64,000 nucleotides of DNA from an uncultured Verrucomicrobia subdivision 3 bacterium (GTDB taxonomy: Bacteria > Verrucomicrobiota > Verrucomicrobiia > Limisphaerales > UBA11358). The DNA is taken from NCBI GenBank assembly GCA_903895255.1, contig CAITTG010000092.1, positions 1-64,000 of the forward strand, written 5' to 3'. A program made the position numbers and the translations under genes. This document shows, in pieces, positions 18,115 to 27,677 of the stretch. Positions within the stretch are counted from its first letter, which is position 1. Each line of letters starts with the position of its first letter. The notes beneath the pieces are model-generated. The model was not told the origin of the DNA and did no database searches. It was given only the letters and a program-made list of their open reading frames with translations.

Positions 18115-19266
18115 GTGAAAACCAAGTTAAATTATGATTTCGCGCGGCCAAAAGCTGTGAAAACTAGCATTCATTGCGTTCTGCTGGGTTTGGTCTTGTT
18201 GGCCGGGCTTCAGTCGGCGTCCGCCCAATCCAACCGATTTTTCCGGATTTCTGGTCCGGCCCCAACCACGATTACCGCGTTGCTGCCGGATGGCACGCTG
18301 GTGTGGAGCAACACGCTGGCGGGCACAAACTACACCGTCCAAGTCGCCACCTCGCTGACTGGCGCCAATTGGACCAACTACGTGCAACTCCTGGCAACAA
18401 ACCGCTCAAATACAAACCAAATCATTTCTTTCAACACGCCCGCTGGCATGGCTTTTGTACCGGCGGGGGTGTTCACCATGGGCGACACTCTGGATGGCGA
18501 GAGCGATGCGGCTCCCGTGACAAACGTCTATATCTCCGGCTTTTACATGGATATGAACCTGGTGGGCTACGGTCAGTGGCAGTCGGTTTATAATTGGGCC
18601 ACGAATCATGGCTATGGCTTTGACAATCCGGGCGCAGGTAATGCGACGAATAATCCAGTGGAGACCGTGAACTGGTATGACGTCATAAAGTGGTGCAATG
18701 CCCGGTCACAGCAAGCAGGTTTGCCGCCAGTGTATTTTACGGATGCCGGCTGGTCCCAAGTTTACAAGCATGGGGACCTAATACCAAACGTGAATTGGGG
18801 AGCCAATGGCTACCGTTTGCCCACCGAGGCGGAATGGGAGAAAGCGGCGCGCGGCGGATTGACGGGGAAACGTTTTCCCTGGGGTAATACCATCTCTGGC
18901 AGCCAGGCCAACTACGCCGGCTTCCCGGGCTACGCCGGAGGACCCAGCTATGATTTTGGCCCAAGTGGCAACAATCCCAATTTTGAAAGCAAAGGGACGC
19001 CTTATACCAGTCCGGCGGGCTACTTTGCACCAAATGGATATGGTTTGTATGATATGGCAGGAAATGCTTTTGAGTGGTGCTGGGACTGGTATGGCACACC
19101 CTATGCCGGCGGCAGTAATCCGCAGGGGCCAACTTCCGGGTCGACCCGTGTGGTTCGAGGTGGTTGCTGGTTTGACGGCGCAAGCGGCTGCCGGTCGGCA
19201 TGTCGGTTATACGTTGCTCCAAGTTATAGCTACTACTATTATGGCTTTCGTTCAGTCCTCCCATGA
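18115..19266 (+). CDS. Secreted SUMF1-domain protein, first of a tandem pair
   Basis: 383 residues from GTG 18115; GTG 18157 would give an even more typical signal peptide ending SASAQ and is a real alternative. After the signal peptide comes a module of about 75 residues (FFRISGPAPTTITA...NWTNYVQ) that resembles a C-terminal module of other secreted proteins in this window. It is followed by the SUMF1/FGE-like domain (about 110-383) with the typical RLPTEAEWEKAARGG, GLYDMAGNAFEW and RVVRGGCW motifs. The cysteine pair of true formylglycine-generating enzymes is not in its usual place, so it may bind rather than oxidise. The next gene is a paralogue 9 bases downstream. Confidence 0.8.
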   Translation: MKTKLNYDFARPKAVKTSIHCVLLGLVLLAGLQSASAQSNRFFRISGPAPTTITALLPDGTLVWSNTLAGTNYTVQVATSLTGANWTNYVQLLATNRSNTNQIISFNTPAGMAFVPAGVFTMGDTLDGESDAAPVTNVYISGFYMDMNLVGYGQWQSVYNWATNHGYGFDNPGAGNATNNPVETVNWYDVIKWCNARSQQAGLPPVYFTDAGWSQVYKHGDLIPNVNWGANGYRLPTEAEWEKAARGGLTGKRFPWGNTISGSQANYAGFPGYAGGPSYDFGPSGNNPNFESKGTPYTSPAGYFAPNGYGLYDMAGNAFEWCWDWYGTPYAGGSNPQGPTSGSTRVVRGGCWFDGASGCRSACRLYVAPSYSYYYYGFRSVLP

Positions 19267-19275
19267 TTGCGTTTA

Positions 19276-20502
19276 ATGAAAACAACATTTCATTCAAAAA
19301 ATCGTGCCAGATTCCAACCTGTCGAGCGAGTGCTTCAACGCGATCAACTCTCTATTGCTGCTATGCTGCTCAGCATTCTTCTTTGCTTGGCATCAGGCTT
19401 CCCCGCAATTGGCCAAAGCCCCTGCTTTTTCCGAATTTCCGGGCCTTCACCCACCACCATCACGGCATTCCGAACCGACGGAACGATCGAGTGGAGCAAC
19501 ACCCTGGCGGGTACAAACTACACCGTCCAAACCGTTGCCATGCTGCCCGGCATATCGAACAACCCCTACCCACCATATGCCCCGCTGTCCACCGGTACAA
19601 ATTGGGTCAGTTACATCCAGCTTGCGGTCACCAATTTCCTAAATACGAATCAAATTGTGGCCTTTAAGCCGCCCGCTGGCATGGCGTATATTCCGGCCGG
19701 AACTTTCACCATGGGCGATACCCTAGATGGCGCGGGCGACGCCCTGCCGGTGACGAATGTGTTTGTCTCAGCGGTTTATATGGACGTAAACCTGGTCACT
19801 TTCGCGCTATGGCAGACGGTTTATAACTGGGCCACCAACCATGGCTACAGCTTTGATAATACCGGGGCGGGCAAGGGAACGAATCACCCGGTGAATTTCA
19901 TTGATTGGTATGACGCGGTGAAATGGTGCAACGCACGCTCGCAGGTGGAGGGATTGACGCCGGTATATTATTTAAATTCCCGGTTTAACGAGGTTTATTC
20001 AAATTTGGATGTGGTAAATATCTATTTGAATTGGAACGCAAGCGGTTACCGGCTGCCAACGGAAGCTGAGTGGGAAAAAGCGGCCCGGGGCGGGCTGAGC
20101 GGGCAGCGGTTTCCCTGGGGAAATGTTATTAAGGAAATCTATGCAAATTATGATAGTGCTCCGAACCTAACGACTTATGACTTCGGTCCGAGTGGCTACA
20201 ATGCCAGTTTTGCAAAGGGGGCGATGCCCTATACGAGTCCGGCAGGATCGTTTGTCCCAAACGGATATGGATTGTACGACATGGCAGGGAATTGCTATCA
20301 ATGGTGCTGGGATTGGTACGGAACGCCGTATGCCGGTGGCAGTAACCCGCAAGGCCCAGCCACTGGCTCAGCCCGGGTGAACCGGGGCGGCTGCTGGTAT
20401 TTTGGTGCCTACGATTGTCGTTCGGCCTGTCGAAACAATTTTCCCCCGAATACAACCTTTAACTTCCTTGGGTTTCGGTGTGTGCGGGCGGCTAGCCAAT
20501 GA
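19276..20502 (+). CDS. Secreted SUMF1-domain protein, second of a tandem pair
   Basis: 408 residues from ATG 19276, 9 bases after the stop of its paralogue, so the two form an operon. Same architecture: signal peptide ending near FPAIGQ, a module starting FFRISGPSPTTITAF with a 16-residue insert, then a SUMF1-like domain with RLPTEAEWEKAARGG, GLYDMAGNCYQW, RVNRGGCW and a closing LGFRCV. Conserved cysteines (GGCW, CRSACR) follow the first copy and not the canonical enzyme pattern. It ends 50 bases from the convergent RND permease gene. It arose by tandem duplication. Confidence 0.8.
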   Translation: MKTTFHSKNRARFQPVERVLQRDQLSIAAMLLSILLCLASGFPAIGQSPCFFRISGPSPTTITAFRTDGTIEWSNTLAGTNYTVQTVAMLPGISNNPYPPYAPLSTGTNWVSYIQLAVTNFLNTNQIVAFKPPAGMAYIPAGTFTMGDTLDGAGDALPVTNVFVSAVYMDVNLVTFALWQTVYNWATNHGYSFDNTGAGKGTNHPVNFIDWYDAVKWCNARSQVEGLTPVYYLNSRFNEVYSNLDVVNIYLNWNASGYRLPTEAEWEKAARGGLSGQRFPWGNVIKEIYANYDSAPNLTTYDFGPSGYNASFAKGAMPYTSPAGSFVPNGYGLYDMAGNCYQWCWDWYGTPYAGGSNPQGPATGSARVNRGGCWYFGAYDCRSACRNNFPPNTTFNFLGFRCVRAASQ

Positions 20503-20552
20503 AGTCGGAATTTTAACAACCAGCGACTCTTTTGGGCAACGGCTTCGGGGGC

Positions 20553-23500
20553 TCAGGGTGCGGGAGCGCTGGCGACGCCAATGCCACCGGTTACAGGATG
20601 AGGCGCCCGCGCCCCGCCCCGCCAGCGGTTGCCCAGGCGGTCCAGATACAGGTAAACGACCGGCACGGTGTAGAGGGTGAGGAACTGGGAGAAGATAAGG
20701 CCGCCGACAATGGCAATGCCGAGGGGCTTGCGCAATTCGGAACCGGAGCCCTGTTCCAAGGCCAGCGGGAGGGCGCCGAGCAAGGCGGCCATGGAGGTCA
20801 TCATGATGGGGCGGAAGCGCAGCAGGCAGGCCTGGTAGATGGATTTTTCCGGGGTGAGGCCCTCGTTGCGCTCGGCATCCAGGGCAAAATCAATCATCAT
20901 GATGGCATTTTTTTCCACGATGCCGATGAGCAGAATAATGCCGACGAGCGCGATGAGGGAGAGTTCGGTATGGGTGAGCATGAGGGCCAGGAGGGCGCCG
21001 ACGCCGGCGGAGGGCAGGCTCGACAGAATGGTGATGGGGTGAATGTAACTTTCGTACAGGACGCCGAGGATAATATAGATGACGACGATGGCGGCGAGAA
21101 TGAGGAAGGGTTCACTGGTGAGGGAGGCGCGGAATTCGGCGGCGCTGCCGGAGTAACTGGGGACGACGGTATCGGGCAGGCCAATGTCCCGGCCGGCTTT
21201 TTCGATGGCATCCACGGCATCGCTCAGGGAACTGCCCTGCCGGATGTTAAAGGAGAGGGTTACCGAGGGAAACTGGCCTTGATGGGTGATGGCCAGCGGG
21301 GCGGCGACGATTTGGGGATGGGCAAAGGCCCCCAGCGGCACCATCTGGCCGGTGGTGGATTTCACGTAAATCTGATTCAGGGCGGAGGGGTCGAGTTGGA
21401 ACTTGGGGTCCACCTCGAGCACCACGCGATACTGGCTTAGTTGGGTGAAGATGATGGCGACCTGACGCTGGCCGAAGGCGTCGTAGAGGGTTTGATCAAT
21501 CGCGGCGGGCTGGATGTTCAAGCGCGAGGCGGCGTCGCGATCGACCACGACACTTAATTGCAGACCCTGGGATTGCTGGTCGGAGGCGGCATCGGTCAAT
21601 TCCGGCAGGGTTTGCATTTTGGCGAGCAACTTGGGCGCCCACTCGGCGAGCTCGGCGTCATCGGCATCTTGCAGGGTGTATTGGTACTGGGTGCGGCTGA
21701 CCCGGCTGTCGATCTGCACGTCCTGGGCGGCCTGCATGAAGAGGGAGATGCCCTCGACATCGCGGGTGGCCGTGCGCAAGCGGTCGATGATTTGAGTGGC
21801 GTTGAGGTGGCGCTGGCTGCGGGGCTTGAGACAAATGTAGAGGCGACCGGAATTGACGGTTTCGTTGACAGTGCCGGCGCCCACGAAGGACGCCACGCTC
21901 TGGACATCCGGATCCTGGCGGACGATTTCCGCGACCGCGCGCTGGCGGGCCACCATGGCCTGGAACGAAATGGTCTGGGCCGAATCGGTGACGCCAATGA
22001 TCATCCCGGTGTCCTGTTGCGGCAGCAAGCCTTTGGGGATGATGACGTAGAGGTAAATGGTGGCGGCCAGGGTGAGGAAGAACACGCCCAGCGTGAGGGG
22101 CTGGTGGCGGAGCACCCATTGGAGGCCGCGGTCGTAGGCGTTGAGCAGGGCGCGAAACCAGGACTCGGTGATTTCGAAGAACCGGCTGTGGCGTTCATCC
22201 TTTTCGGAACGGAGCAAGCGGGCGCACATCATGGGGGTGAGGGTCAGGGAGACGACGGCCGAGACGGCGACGGCAATGCTGACGGTGAGGGCAAATTCGC
22301 GGAAGAGGCGGCCGACAATGCCGGTCATGAACAGGAGGGGGATGAACACCGCGATGAGGGAGACGCTCAGCGAAATCACAGTGAACCCGATTTGTTTGGA
22401 GCCTTTGAGCGCGGCGTTCATGGGGGTTTCGCCGAGTTCGATGAACCGCACAATGTTCTCAATCATCACAATGGCGTCGTCGACGACGAAGCCGGTGGAA
22501 ATCGTGAGGGCCATGAGGGATAAATTATCGAGGCTAAAACCGGCGAGCTGCATCAGGCCGAAGGTGCCGATGACGGTGAGCGGCAGGGCGATGCTGGGAA
22601 TGACGGTGGCCCAGAACTTCCGCAAGAACACAAAAATCACCATGACGACCAGGGCGATCGCGAGGACCAGGGTGAACTGGACGTCGGCGATGGAGGCCCG
22701 GATGGTTTCCGTGCGGTCGGCGAGAATGCCCACTTTGACGGTGGGGGGAATGGAGGCCTCCAGCTTGGGCAGCAAGGCTTTCACGCGCGTCGCGGTCTCG
22801 ATGATGTTGGCCCCGGGCTGCCGTTGAATATCGAGGATGACGGCGGGTTTGCCATCCACCCAGCCACCCAGCCGGACGTTCTCCACATTGTCAACGACCT
22901 GGCCGATGTCAGACAGGCGGACGGGGGAGCCGTTGGTGTAAGCGATAATCACGGAGGCATAATCGGCGGCGGAAAACAACTGGTCGTTGGCGCCGATGGA
23001 GTAGGACTGGCGCGGGCCATCAAAACTGCCTTTGGGGGCGTTGACATTGTTGGCGGCGAGGGCGGTGCGCACATCCTCGAGGCCCAGGCCGTAGGCGGCG
23101 AGGGCCGTGGGATTGACCTGCACGCGGACGGCGGGCTTTTGGTTGCCTTCAATGGTGACCAGGCCCACGCCGGTGACCTCGCTCAGCTTTTGGGCCAGCA
23201 CGGTGTCGACGAGGTCGTTTACTTTTTCGAGCGGGAGGGTGTCGGAGGAAATTTTAAGGGTGAGGATGGGGGTGTCGGCGGGGTTCACCTTGCTGTAGGT
23301 GGGCGGGCTGGGCATGGTGGGGAGCACGCCGCCGGCGGCGTTGATGGCGGCTTGAATATCCTCGGCGGCGGCATCGATGTTGCGGTCCAGATTGAACTGG
23401 AGGGTGATGCCGGCGTTGCCGAAGGCGCTGACGGAGGTCATGGAATCCAAGCCGCTAATCTGGCCAAACTGGCGCTCCAGCGGGGTGGTGACCGAGGACA

Positions 23501-23678
23501 CCATGACATCCGGACTGGCCCCGGGAAATTGGGCCATGACCTGGACGGTGGGGAAATCGACGGGCGGCAGGGAGGAAACCGGCAGAAGCGAGTAGCCCAG
23601 CCAACCCATGAGCACCACGCCCGCCATGAGGAGCGCGGTGGCCACGGGCCGCCGAATGAAGGGTTCGGAAATGTTCAC
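20553..23678 (-). CDS. RND multidrug efflux permease (MdtB/MdtC-like)
   Basis: 1041 residues, AcrB-type pump of the inner membrane. Asp400-Asp401 in STGFVVDDAIVM are the proton-relay residues. The surrounding segment (LIAVFIPLLFMTGIVGRLFREFA as key positions 430-455) is typical of the MdtB/MdtC subgroup. It starts at GTG 23678, overlapping the adaptor stop by 4 bases (GTGA), so adaptor and permease are one translational unit. The paralogue at 13658-16786 may be the second half of a heteromeric MdtBC-type pump. Confidence 0.92.
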   Translation of the reverse strand: MNISEPFIRRPVATALLMAGVVLMGWLGYSLLPVSSLPPVDFPTVQVMAQFPGASPDVMVSSVTTPLERQFGQISGLDSMTSVSAFGNAGITLQFNLDRNIDAAAEDIQAAINAAGGVLPTMPSPPTYSKVNPADTPILTLKISSDTLPLEKVNDLVDTVLAQKLSEVTGVGLVTIEGNQKPAVRVQVNPTALAAYGLGLEDVRTALAANNVNAPKGSFDGPRQSYSIGANDQLFSAADYASVIIAYTNGSPVRLSDIGQVVDNVENVRLGGWVDGKPAVILDIQRQPGANIIETATRVKALLPKLEASIPPTVKVGILADRTETIRASIADVQFTLVLAIALVVMVIFVFLRKFWATVIPSIALPLTVIGTFGLMQLAGFSLDNLSLMALTISTGFVVDDAIVMIENIVRFIELGETPMNAALKGSKQIGFTVISLSVSLIAVFIPLLFMTGIVGRLFREFALTVSIAVAVSAVVSLTLTPMMCARLLRSEKDERHSRFFEITESWFRALLNAYDRGLQWVLRHQPLTLGVFFLTLAATIYLYVIIPKGLLPQQDTGMIIGVTDSAQTISFQAMVARQRAVAEIVRQDPDVQSVASFVGAGTVNETVNSGRLYICLKPRSQRHLNATQIIDRLRTATRDVEGISLFMQAAQDVQIDSRVSRTQYQYTLQDADDAELAEWAPKLLAKMQTLPELTDAASDQQSQGLQLSVVVDRDAASRLNIQPAAIDQTLYDAFGQRQVAIIFTQLSQYRVVLEVDPKFQLDPSALNQIYVKSTTGQMVPLGAFAHPQIVAAPLAITHQGQFPSVTLSFNIRQGSSLSDAVDAIEKAGRDIGLPDTVVPSYSGSAAEFRASLTSEPFLILAAIVVIYIILGVLYESYIHPITILSSLPSAGVGALLALMLTHTELSLIALVGIILLIGIVEKNAIMMIDFALDAERNEGLTPEKSIYQACLLRFRPIMMTSMAALLGALPLALEQGSGSELRKPLGIAIVGGLIFSQFLTLYTVPVVYLYLDRLGNRWRGGARAPHPVTGGIGVASAPAP

Positions 23679-24964
23679 GGGCGGTTGGTACTGGTGGAGC
23701 CACCGGCGGGGGCAGTCCCCTGCCCGGCCGCAGCCGGTGCCGCCACCCGGATGCGCGAGCCATCCTGCAGTTTGTACTGGCCATCCACCACGACTTCCTC
23801 GCCGGCATCCAGGCCAGATTCAATGAGCGCCAAACCGTCCTGAGTTTGGGAAACGGCAACCGGCCGGACCTCCACGGTATCATCGTCGTCCACGACAAAG
23901 ACGAAGGCGCCTTTGGGTCCGCGCTGCACCACGACCTCCGGGACGACCACGACATTCGTGCACGTCTGGAGCAGCAAGCGGGTGTTGATAAACTGTCCGG
24001 GCCATAACTGCTGTTTTTCATTGGGAAAGGTCGCCTTGAGCCGGATGGTGCCGGTGGTCGGGTCGATCTCATTGTCCACGACGGCCACCACGCCGCGATC
24101 CAGCACCGTGGTATTGTCGCGGTCCGTTGCGAGGACCGCCTGGCCGGCGCCGGCATGATGGGCTTGAATCTGCGAGAGGGCCTGTTCGGGGAGGGTAAAC
24201 ACCACGGAGATGGGCCGGACTTGGGTGATGACGACCAGGCCGCCAGCGTCGGAGGCATGCACAATGTTTCCTTGATCCACGAGGCGCACGCCGGTCAGGC
24301 CGTCCAACGGCGAGGTGATTTTGGTGTAATTGACCTGCACTTGAGCGGCATCGATGGAAGCCTGATCGGCATTGACAGTGGCCTCGAGGGTTTTGACCTG
24401 GGCATCCACCTGGTCATAATTATCCTGGGAATCAATTTTGGCGGCCAGCAGAGCGGCTTCGCGTTTTAATTCGATGCGTTGCAGATTCAGCGCGGCCTGG
24501 TCCTGACCTTTTTTCGCGATGGCCTGGTCGAGGGCGGCCTGGTAAGGGGCGGGATCAATTTCGCCCAGGACATCGCCGGCGTGAACCGCCTGGCCTTCGG
24601 TAAAATTAACCTTTTCCAGCTGGCCATCCACGCGCACGTGGACGGTCACGGTATTGAAGGCCTGGACGGTGCCCAAGCCATCGAGATAAATATTCACATT
24701 GGTTTGGACGGCCAAACCCGTTACGACGGAAACCGGGCCGCCGTCGCCCCGGCCGCCGCGACCGGCGGTGGCTTTGCCGGGGGCGCCGGCATGCAGCCGC
24801 CACCAGAGGAGGCTGCCAATCACAGCGGCCAGCACAACCACGATGGAAAGAAAGATCCAGCCGCCCTGCCCGCTCGATTTAGGAGAGGCGGCCAACGGCA
24901 GGCATCCGGGGGTGCCCGGAGATCCCGAGGGGGTTGAACCGGCCGGGGGAGAATGATGACTCAT
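23675..24964 (-). CDS. RND efflux periplasmic adaptor (MdtA-like)
   Basis: Membrane-fusion protein linking the RND pump to an outer-membrane channel. 429 residues: a Gly/Pro-rich cytoplasmic tail, one TM anchor (about 36-55), a lipoyl half-domain (VRVDGQLEKVNFTEGQAVHAGD, about 108-130), an alpha-hairpin (about 140-200), the second lipoyl half, a beta-barrel domain (VFTLPEQ..., TGTIRLKATFPN) and a C-terminal Gly/Ser/Thr-rich tail. The Gly/Arg-rich segment after the anchor is common in this subfamily. First gene of the efflux operon. Confidence 0.9.
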   Translation of the reverse strand: MSHHSPPAGSTPSGSPGTPGCLPLAASPKSSGQGGWIFLSIVVVLAAVIGSLLWWRLHAGAPGKATAGRGGRGDGGPVSVVTGLAVQTNVNIYLDGLGTVQAFNTVTVHVRVDGQLEKVNFTEGQAVHAGDVLGEIDPAPYQAALDQAIAKKGQDQAALNLQRIELKREAALLAAKIDSQDNYDQVDAQVKTLEATVNADQASIDAAQVQVNYTKITSPLDGLTGVRLVDQGNIVHASDAGGLVVITQVRPISVVFTLPEQALSQIQAHHAGAGQAVLATDRDNTTVLDRGVVAVVDNEIDPTTGTIRLKATFPNEKQQLWPGQFINTRLLLQTCTNVVVVPEVVVQRGPKGAFVFVVDDDDTVEVRPVAVSQTQDGLALIESGLDAGEEVVVDGQYKLQDGSRIRVAAPAAAGQGTAPAGGSTSTNRP

Positions 24965-25396
24965 GTTATAAAAAATTGACTAGCGCCAGGATGAAACCAA
25001 TAAAATATTAATGAGGTGATACTACGGATTTACCAAAGGCAGAGCAACAAGGGACCGGGGAAGAGCCCAAGGGGAAACGCGGGCCGAACTGGCGCGCCAT
25101 TTCCAGAACGCGCCGGGCCGGCCCGCCAAATGGCTGATGAAAACCGGAGCGACGGGATGACGGCCAAACTCAGAAACCATTTGCCAACAACATATTCCAT
25201 GTTTTCAAAGAAGCAAGGGAAAGACTGAGCAGGCTGGGTGAAGCGAGGGCGGGGAGGCGGAGTCCCCAGCTTGCGGAGCCGCGAGGGTTTGGCGCATTTC
25301 CGCACGCACGCTATTTGCGTAACCGCCGCCGGGACCGGGACGTCTCACGAAGCAGCAACCAAACCGGCGGGGGCCAGGTTGAAGGGGCTGCGAATT
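24965..25396. other. Intergenic region between divergent adaptor and prepilin genes
   Basis: 432 bases with no supported gene. The left end, next to the adaptor start, is AT-rich and should contain the leftward efflux promoter, but no convincing -35/-10 pair is visible. The right end contains AAGGGG about 10 bases before ATG 25397. Short open frames at 25016-25228 and 25030-25305 (opposite strands) lack any recognisable features. Confidence 0.4.
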
Positions 25397-26176
25397 ATGA
25401 AAGCCAATGCAGAAGCTAACGAGGCCAGGGCGGCGGGCCACGACCAGGCGTTCACGTTGATTGAATTGCTGGTGGTCATTGCGATCATCGCCATATTGGC
25501 GGCGATGCTGCTGCCGGGACTGGCGCGGGCCAAAGCCACGGCCATGCGGATTGGCTGCACCAATAATCTGCGCGAGCTGGGCATTGCCTCCCGGATTTAT
25601 GTGGATGACAATCAGGGGACATTCCCGCCCCGGCTGACCACGATCCGCTGGCCCTACCGGTTTTACGATGCCTACGGCCACAATTTAAAATTGCTGCTGT
25701 GCCCCACGGACTTGCAGTTCACCAACACGCCGAACACGGGGTCGGTGTCCAACAACCCGGCGGACCCCGCGCCGCGCAGTTACTTTATCAACGGTTTTAA
25801 TGATTACTTTTTGGATTTGCTGGGACAGCAGGTGTTTGACAGCCAGTACCTCCCCGCGCTCTACCAGAACGGGCTCAAGGAAAACGCCGTCATTCATCCC
25901 AGTGACACGGTCATCCTGGGGGAGAAACGCTCCAGCGCGATGGATTATTACATGGATAATCTGGATGGCCAGGGCGACGACTTCAGTGGGAAACTGGAGC
26001 AAAGCCGCCATTCCGGGTCGTTAATTCCAGCGGCCAACGGGATTGGCGGGGGTGGTTCCAACTATACTTTTTCGGACGGCAGCACCCGGTATATCAAATG
26101 CCCCGGGACGATGGACCCCCTTGATTTGTGGTGCATTTCGGACAGCAACCGCATGGCTTACGCGATTAAGTATTAA
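25397..26176 (+). CDS. Prepilin-like protein with N-terminal methylation motif
   Basis: 259 residues from ATG 25397; the frame is open further upstream but ATG 25397 has AAGGGG before it and a short leader. A type IV prepilin leader ends at Ala18, followed by [20 protein letters not shown], the membrane helix of pseudopilins. The C-terminal half has the H...DG motif (RHSG ... FSDGSTRY) of the large DUF1559/prepilin family abundant in Verrucomicrobia and Planctomycetes. The cleaved mature protein may form surface filaments or belong to a type II-like secretion apparatus; no such apparatus is in the window. Confidence 0.85.
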   Translation: MKANAEANEARAAGHDQAFTLIELLVVIAIIAILAAMLLPGLARAKATAMRIGCTNNLRELGIASRIYVDDNQGTFPPRLTTIRWPYRFYDAYGHNLKLLLCPTDLQFTNTPNTGSVSNNPADPAPRSYFINGFNDYFLDLLGQQVFDSQYLPALYQNGLKENAVIHPSDTVILGEKRSSAMDYYMDNLDGQGDDFSGKLEQSRHSGSLIPAANGIGGGGSNYTFSDGSTRYIKCPGTMDPLDLWCISDSNRMAYAIKY

Positions 26177-26225
26177 GATCTGACCGGGCAGGATTATCTG
26201 GGCAAGCGCGCCCGGTGGCAGGTGC

Positions 26226-26813
26226 TCAGGGTCTTCGCTCGCCGTCCGGCCAGTGGTGCTGGCTGACCACCTTCCCGTCCCGAACCTCCACTTCGTCCTG
26301 CAGAAACCCGTCGGCGTAATAGGCCCGGCCGATGCCCTCCTGCCGGCCGGCCCGCATGGGAATTTCCTCGGCCAGCGAGCCATCCTGGTGCCAGTGGCGG
26401 AAGAGGCCTTCGATTTGACCATGCACAATGGTGGCCTCGGAAAGTTTGCGGCCATTGGGGTACCAGCGGGTACGGAGGCCGTCGGCCACGTTCTCATGAT
26501 AGACCTCGGACACCTGCAACTGGCCGTTGGTAAACCAGCCGAGGGAAAGGCCATTCAGCAGCCCGTGGGAAACCAGCGAGCGGGACATGGGCTGGCCACC
26601 GGGATAAAATTCCAGCAGGATGCCGGTGAACGGATTCGTGTGACCGGTTTGATACCAAGCCCCCTGCAGGCGGTACAGGTTGGTGCGGGACAATTCCAGT
26701 GGCGGCGGGCCGGCGGGGATGGGGGCGGGCCGCCAGGAGAACCAAACCAGCCAGCCCAGGGCGCAGGTCAAAATGACGGGGATGGCCAGTTCACTCCGGA
26801 TGGCACGCGACAT
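26226..26813 (-). CDS. YwqK-like MORN-repeat membrane protein
   Basis: 195 residues: an N-terminal TM anchor (about 8-28, AIPVILTCALGWLVWFSW), then about five repeats of the YwqK/MORN type (pattern G-x-x-x-x-W-x-x-x-G-x-L, e.g. LSLGWFTNGQL, LRTRWYPNGRK, LFRHWHQDGSL). The family label 'YwqK antitoxin' is historical; in secretion contexts such proteins may act as immunity or scaffold proteins. It starts 2 bases after the upstream small secreted protein and is the last gene of the five-gene operon led from 40644. It converges with the prepilin gene. Confidence 0.7.
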   Translation of the reverse strand: MSRAIRSELAIPVILTCALGWLVWFSWRPAPIPAGPPPLELSRTNLYRLQGAWYQTGHTNPFTGILLEFYPGGQPMSRSLVSHGLLNGLSLGWFTNGQLQVSEVYHENVADGLRTRWYPNGRKLSEATIVHGQIEGLFRHWHQDGSLAEEIPMRAGRQEGIGRAYYADGFLQDEVEVRDGKVVSQHHWPDGERRP

Positions 26814-26815
26814 AA

Positions 26816-27652
26816 TTACTGCAAGGCCAGCCGGAAAAATTGCAGGGTGGGCGCATTGGTGGGCTGCACCGTCTGAACCTGCAGCGGCTGGATGGCGGAG
26901 GCGTAGTAGGAGGCCATGACAGCCGGACCGGCGGCGGGGATGGAGAAGGAGAGCGGCGTCCAGTTCTGCAGGTCGCTGGAACCGGACACCGTGTAGGTGC
27001 GTCCGGTCATGGTGGTGAACGCCAGGACCACGGAGCCGGCATTTTGACTGACCAATTGGACATTGAAAGTGGCGTTGGGATTGAAGGGATAATTGCCCAG
27101 CAGATATTCCTGTTTCAAGGTACGTCCATCACTGGTGTAAACCTGATTGGGATTAATGCTGCCCAGGGCCAGGTTCTGACCAATCTGGGCCAGGAAGGCG
27201 GTTTCCCAAGTATCGGGAATACCATCGCCATTGGCATCCGTGCCCAGCGTCAAATTTTGGCGGGTTTGGGAGGCGGGCTGGCCGAGCACCAAATAGCTGC
27301 CCGTCATTTCAATGGGCAGATTGGTGGTGGTGCCCACCAAGACATAGAGCTTGCACTGATTGCCGGGGAGCTGGGCCGTGGGGGTGGACAATCCGGGAAT
27401 AGTCCCGGCATCCATGGGCACAGAGACACTGTAGTTCACCCCGATGGCCAGTCCGGGCTGGACGTTGCCCACGACCTGGACCCCGGTGGTGGTTTGGAGG
27501 ATCACCTGGTCGCTGGAATTCTGCAGCGGAGTGCCATACTGATCTTTCACCATTCCGTAAATCAGCACGTTTGGCGCGGGGGGAAAGGCCCGGAGAGCGG
27601 GCGCCCCCAGGAGGAGGGCCAGCAGGGCCAGCGGCAAGCCAGTGAGTTTCAT
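26816..27652 (-). CDS. Secreted protein with calcium-loop and C-terminal module
   Basis: 278 residues. Signal peptide 1-22 (ending ALRA). The middle has a beta-rich domain, then DANGDGIPDTWE at about 139-150, a thrombospondin type 3-like calcium loop often used before C-terminal modules in these bacteria. The last 75 residues (YTVSGSSDLQNWTPL ... LQFFRLALQ) match a module that recurs at the end of three other secreted proteins here. Fourth gene of the operon, 25 bases after the 2656-residue protein. Confidence 0.7.
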   Translation of the reverse strand: MKLTGLPLALLALLLGAPALRAFPPAPNVLIYGMVKDQYGTPLQNSSDQVILQTTTGVQVVGNVQPGLAIGVNYSVSVPMDAGTIPGLSTPTAQLPGNQCKLYVLVGTTTNLPIEMTGSYLVLGQPASQTRQNLTLGTDANGDGIPDTWETAFLAQIGQNLALGSINPNQVYTSDGRTLKQEYLLGNYPFNPNATFNVQLVSQNAGSVVLAFTTMTGRTYTVSGSSDLQNWTPLSFSIPAAGPAVMASYYASAIQPLQVQTVQPTNAPTLQFFRLALQ

Positions 27653-27677
27653 GTTGATGGGTTATCCGGTTAATGGG

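Noticed and set aside
18115..20502. Sulfatase-activating formylglycine-generating enzymes
   Set aside because: The catalytic cysteine arrangement is missing and no sulfatase gene is in the window.
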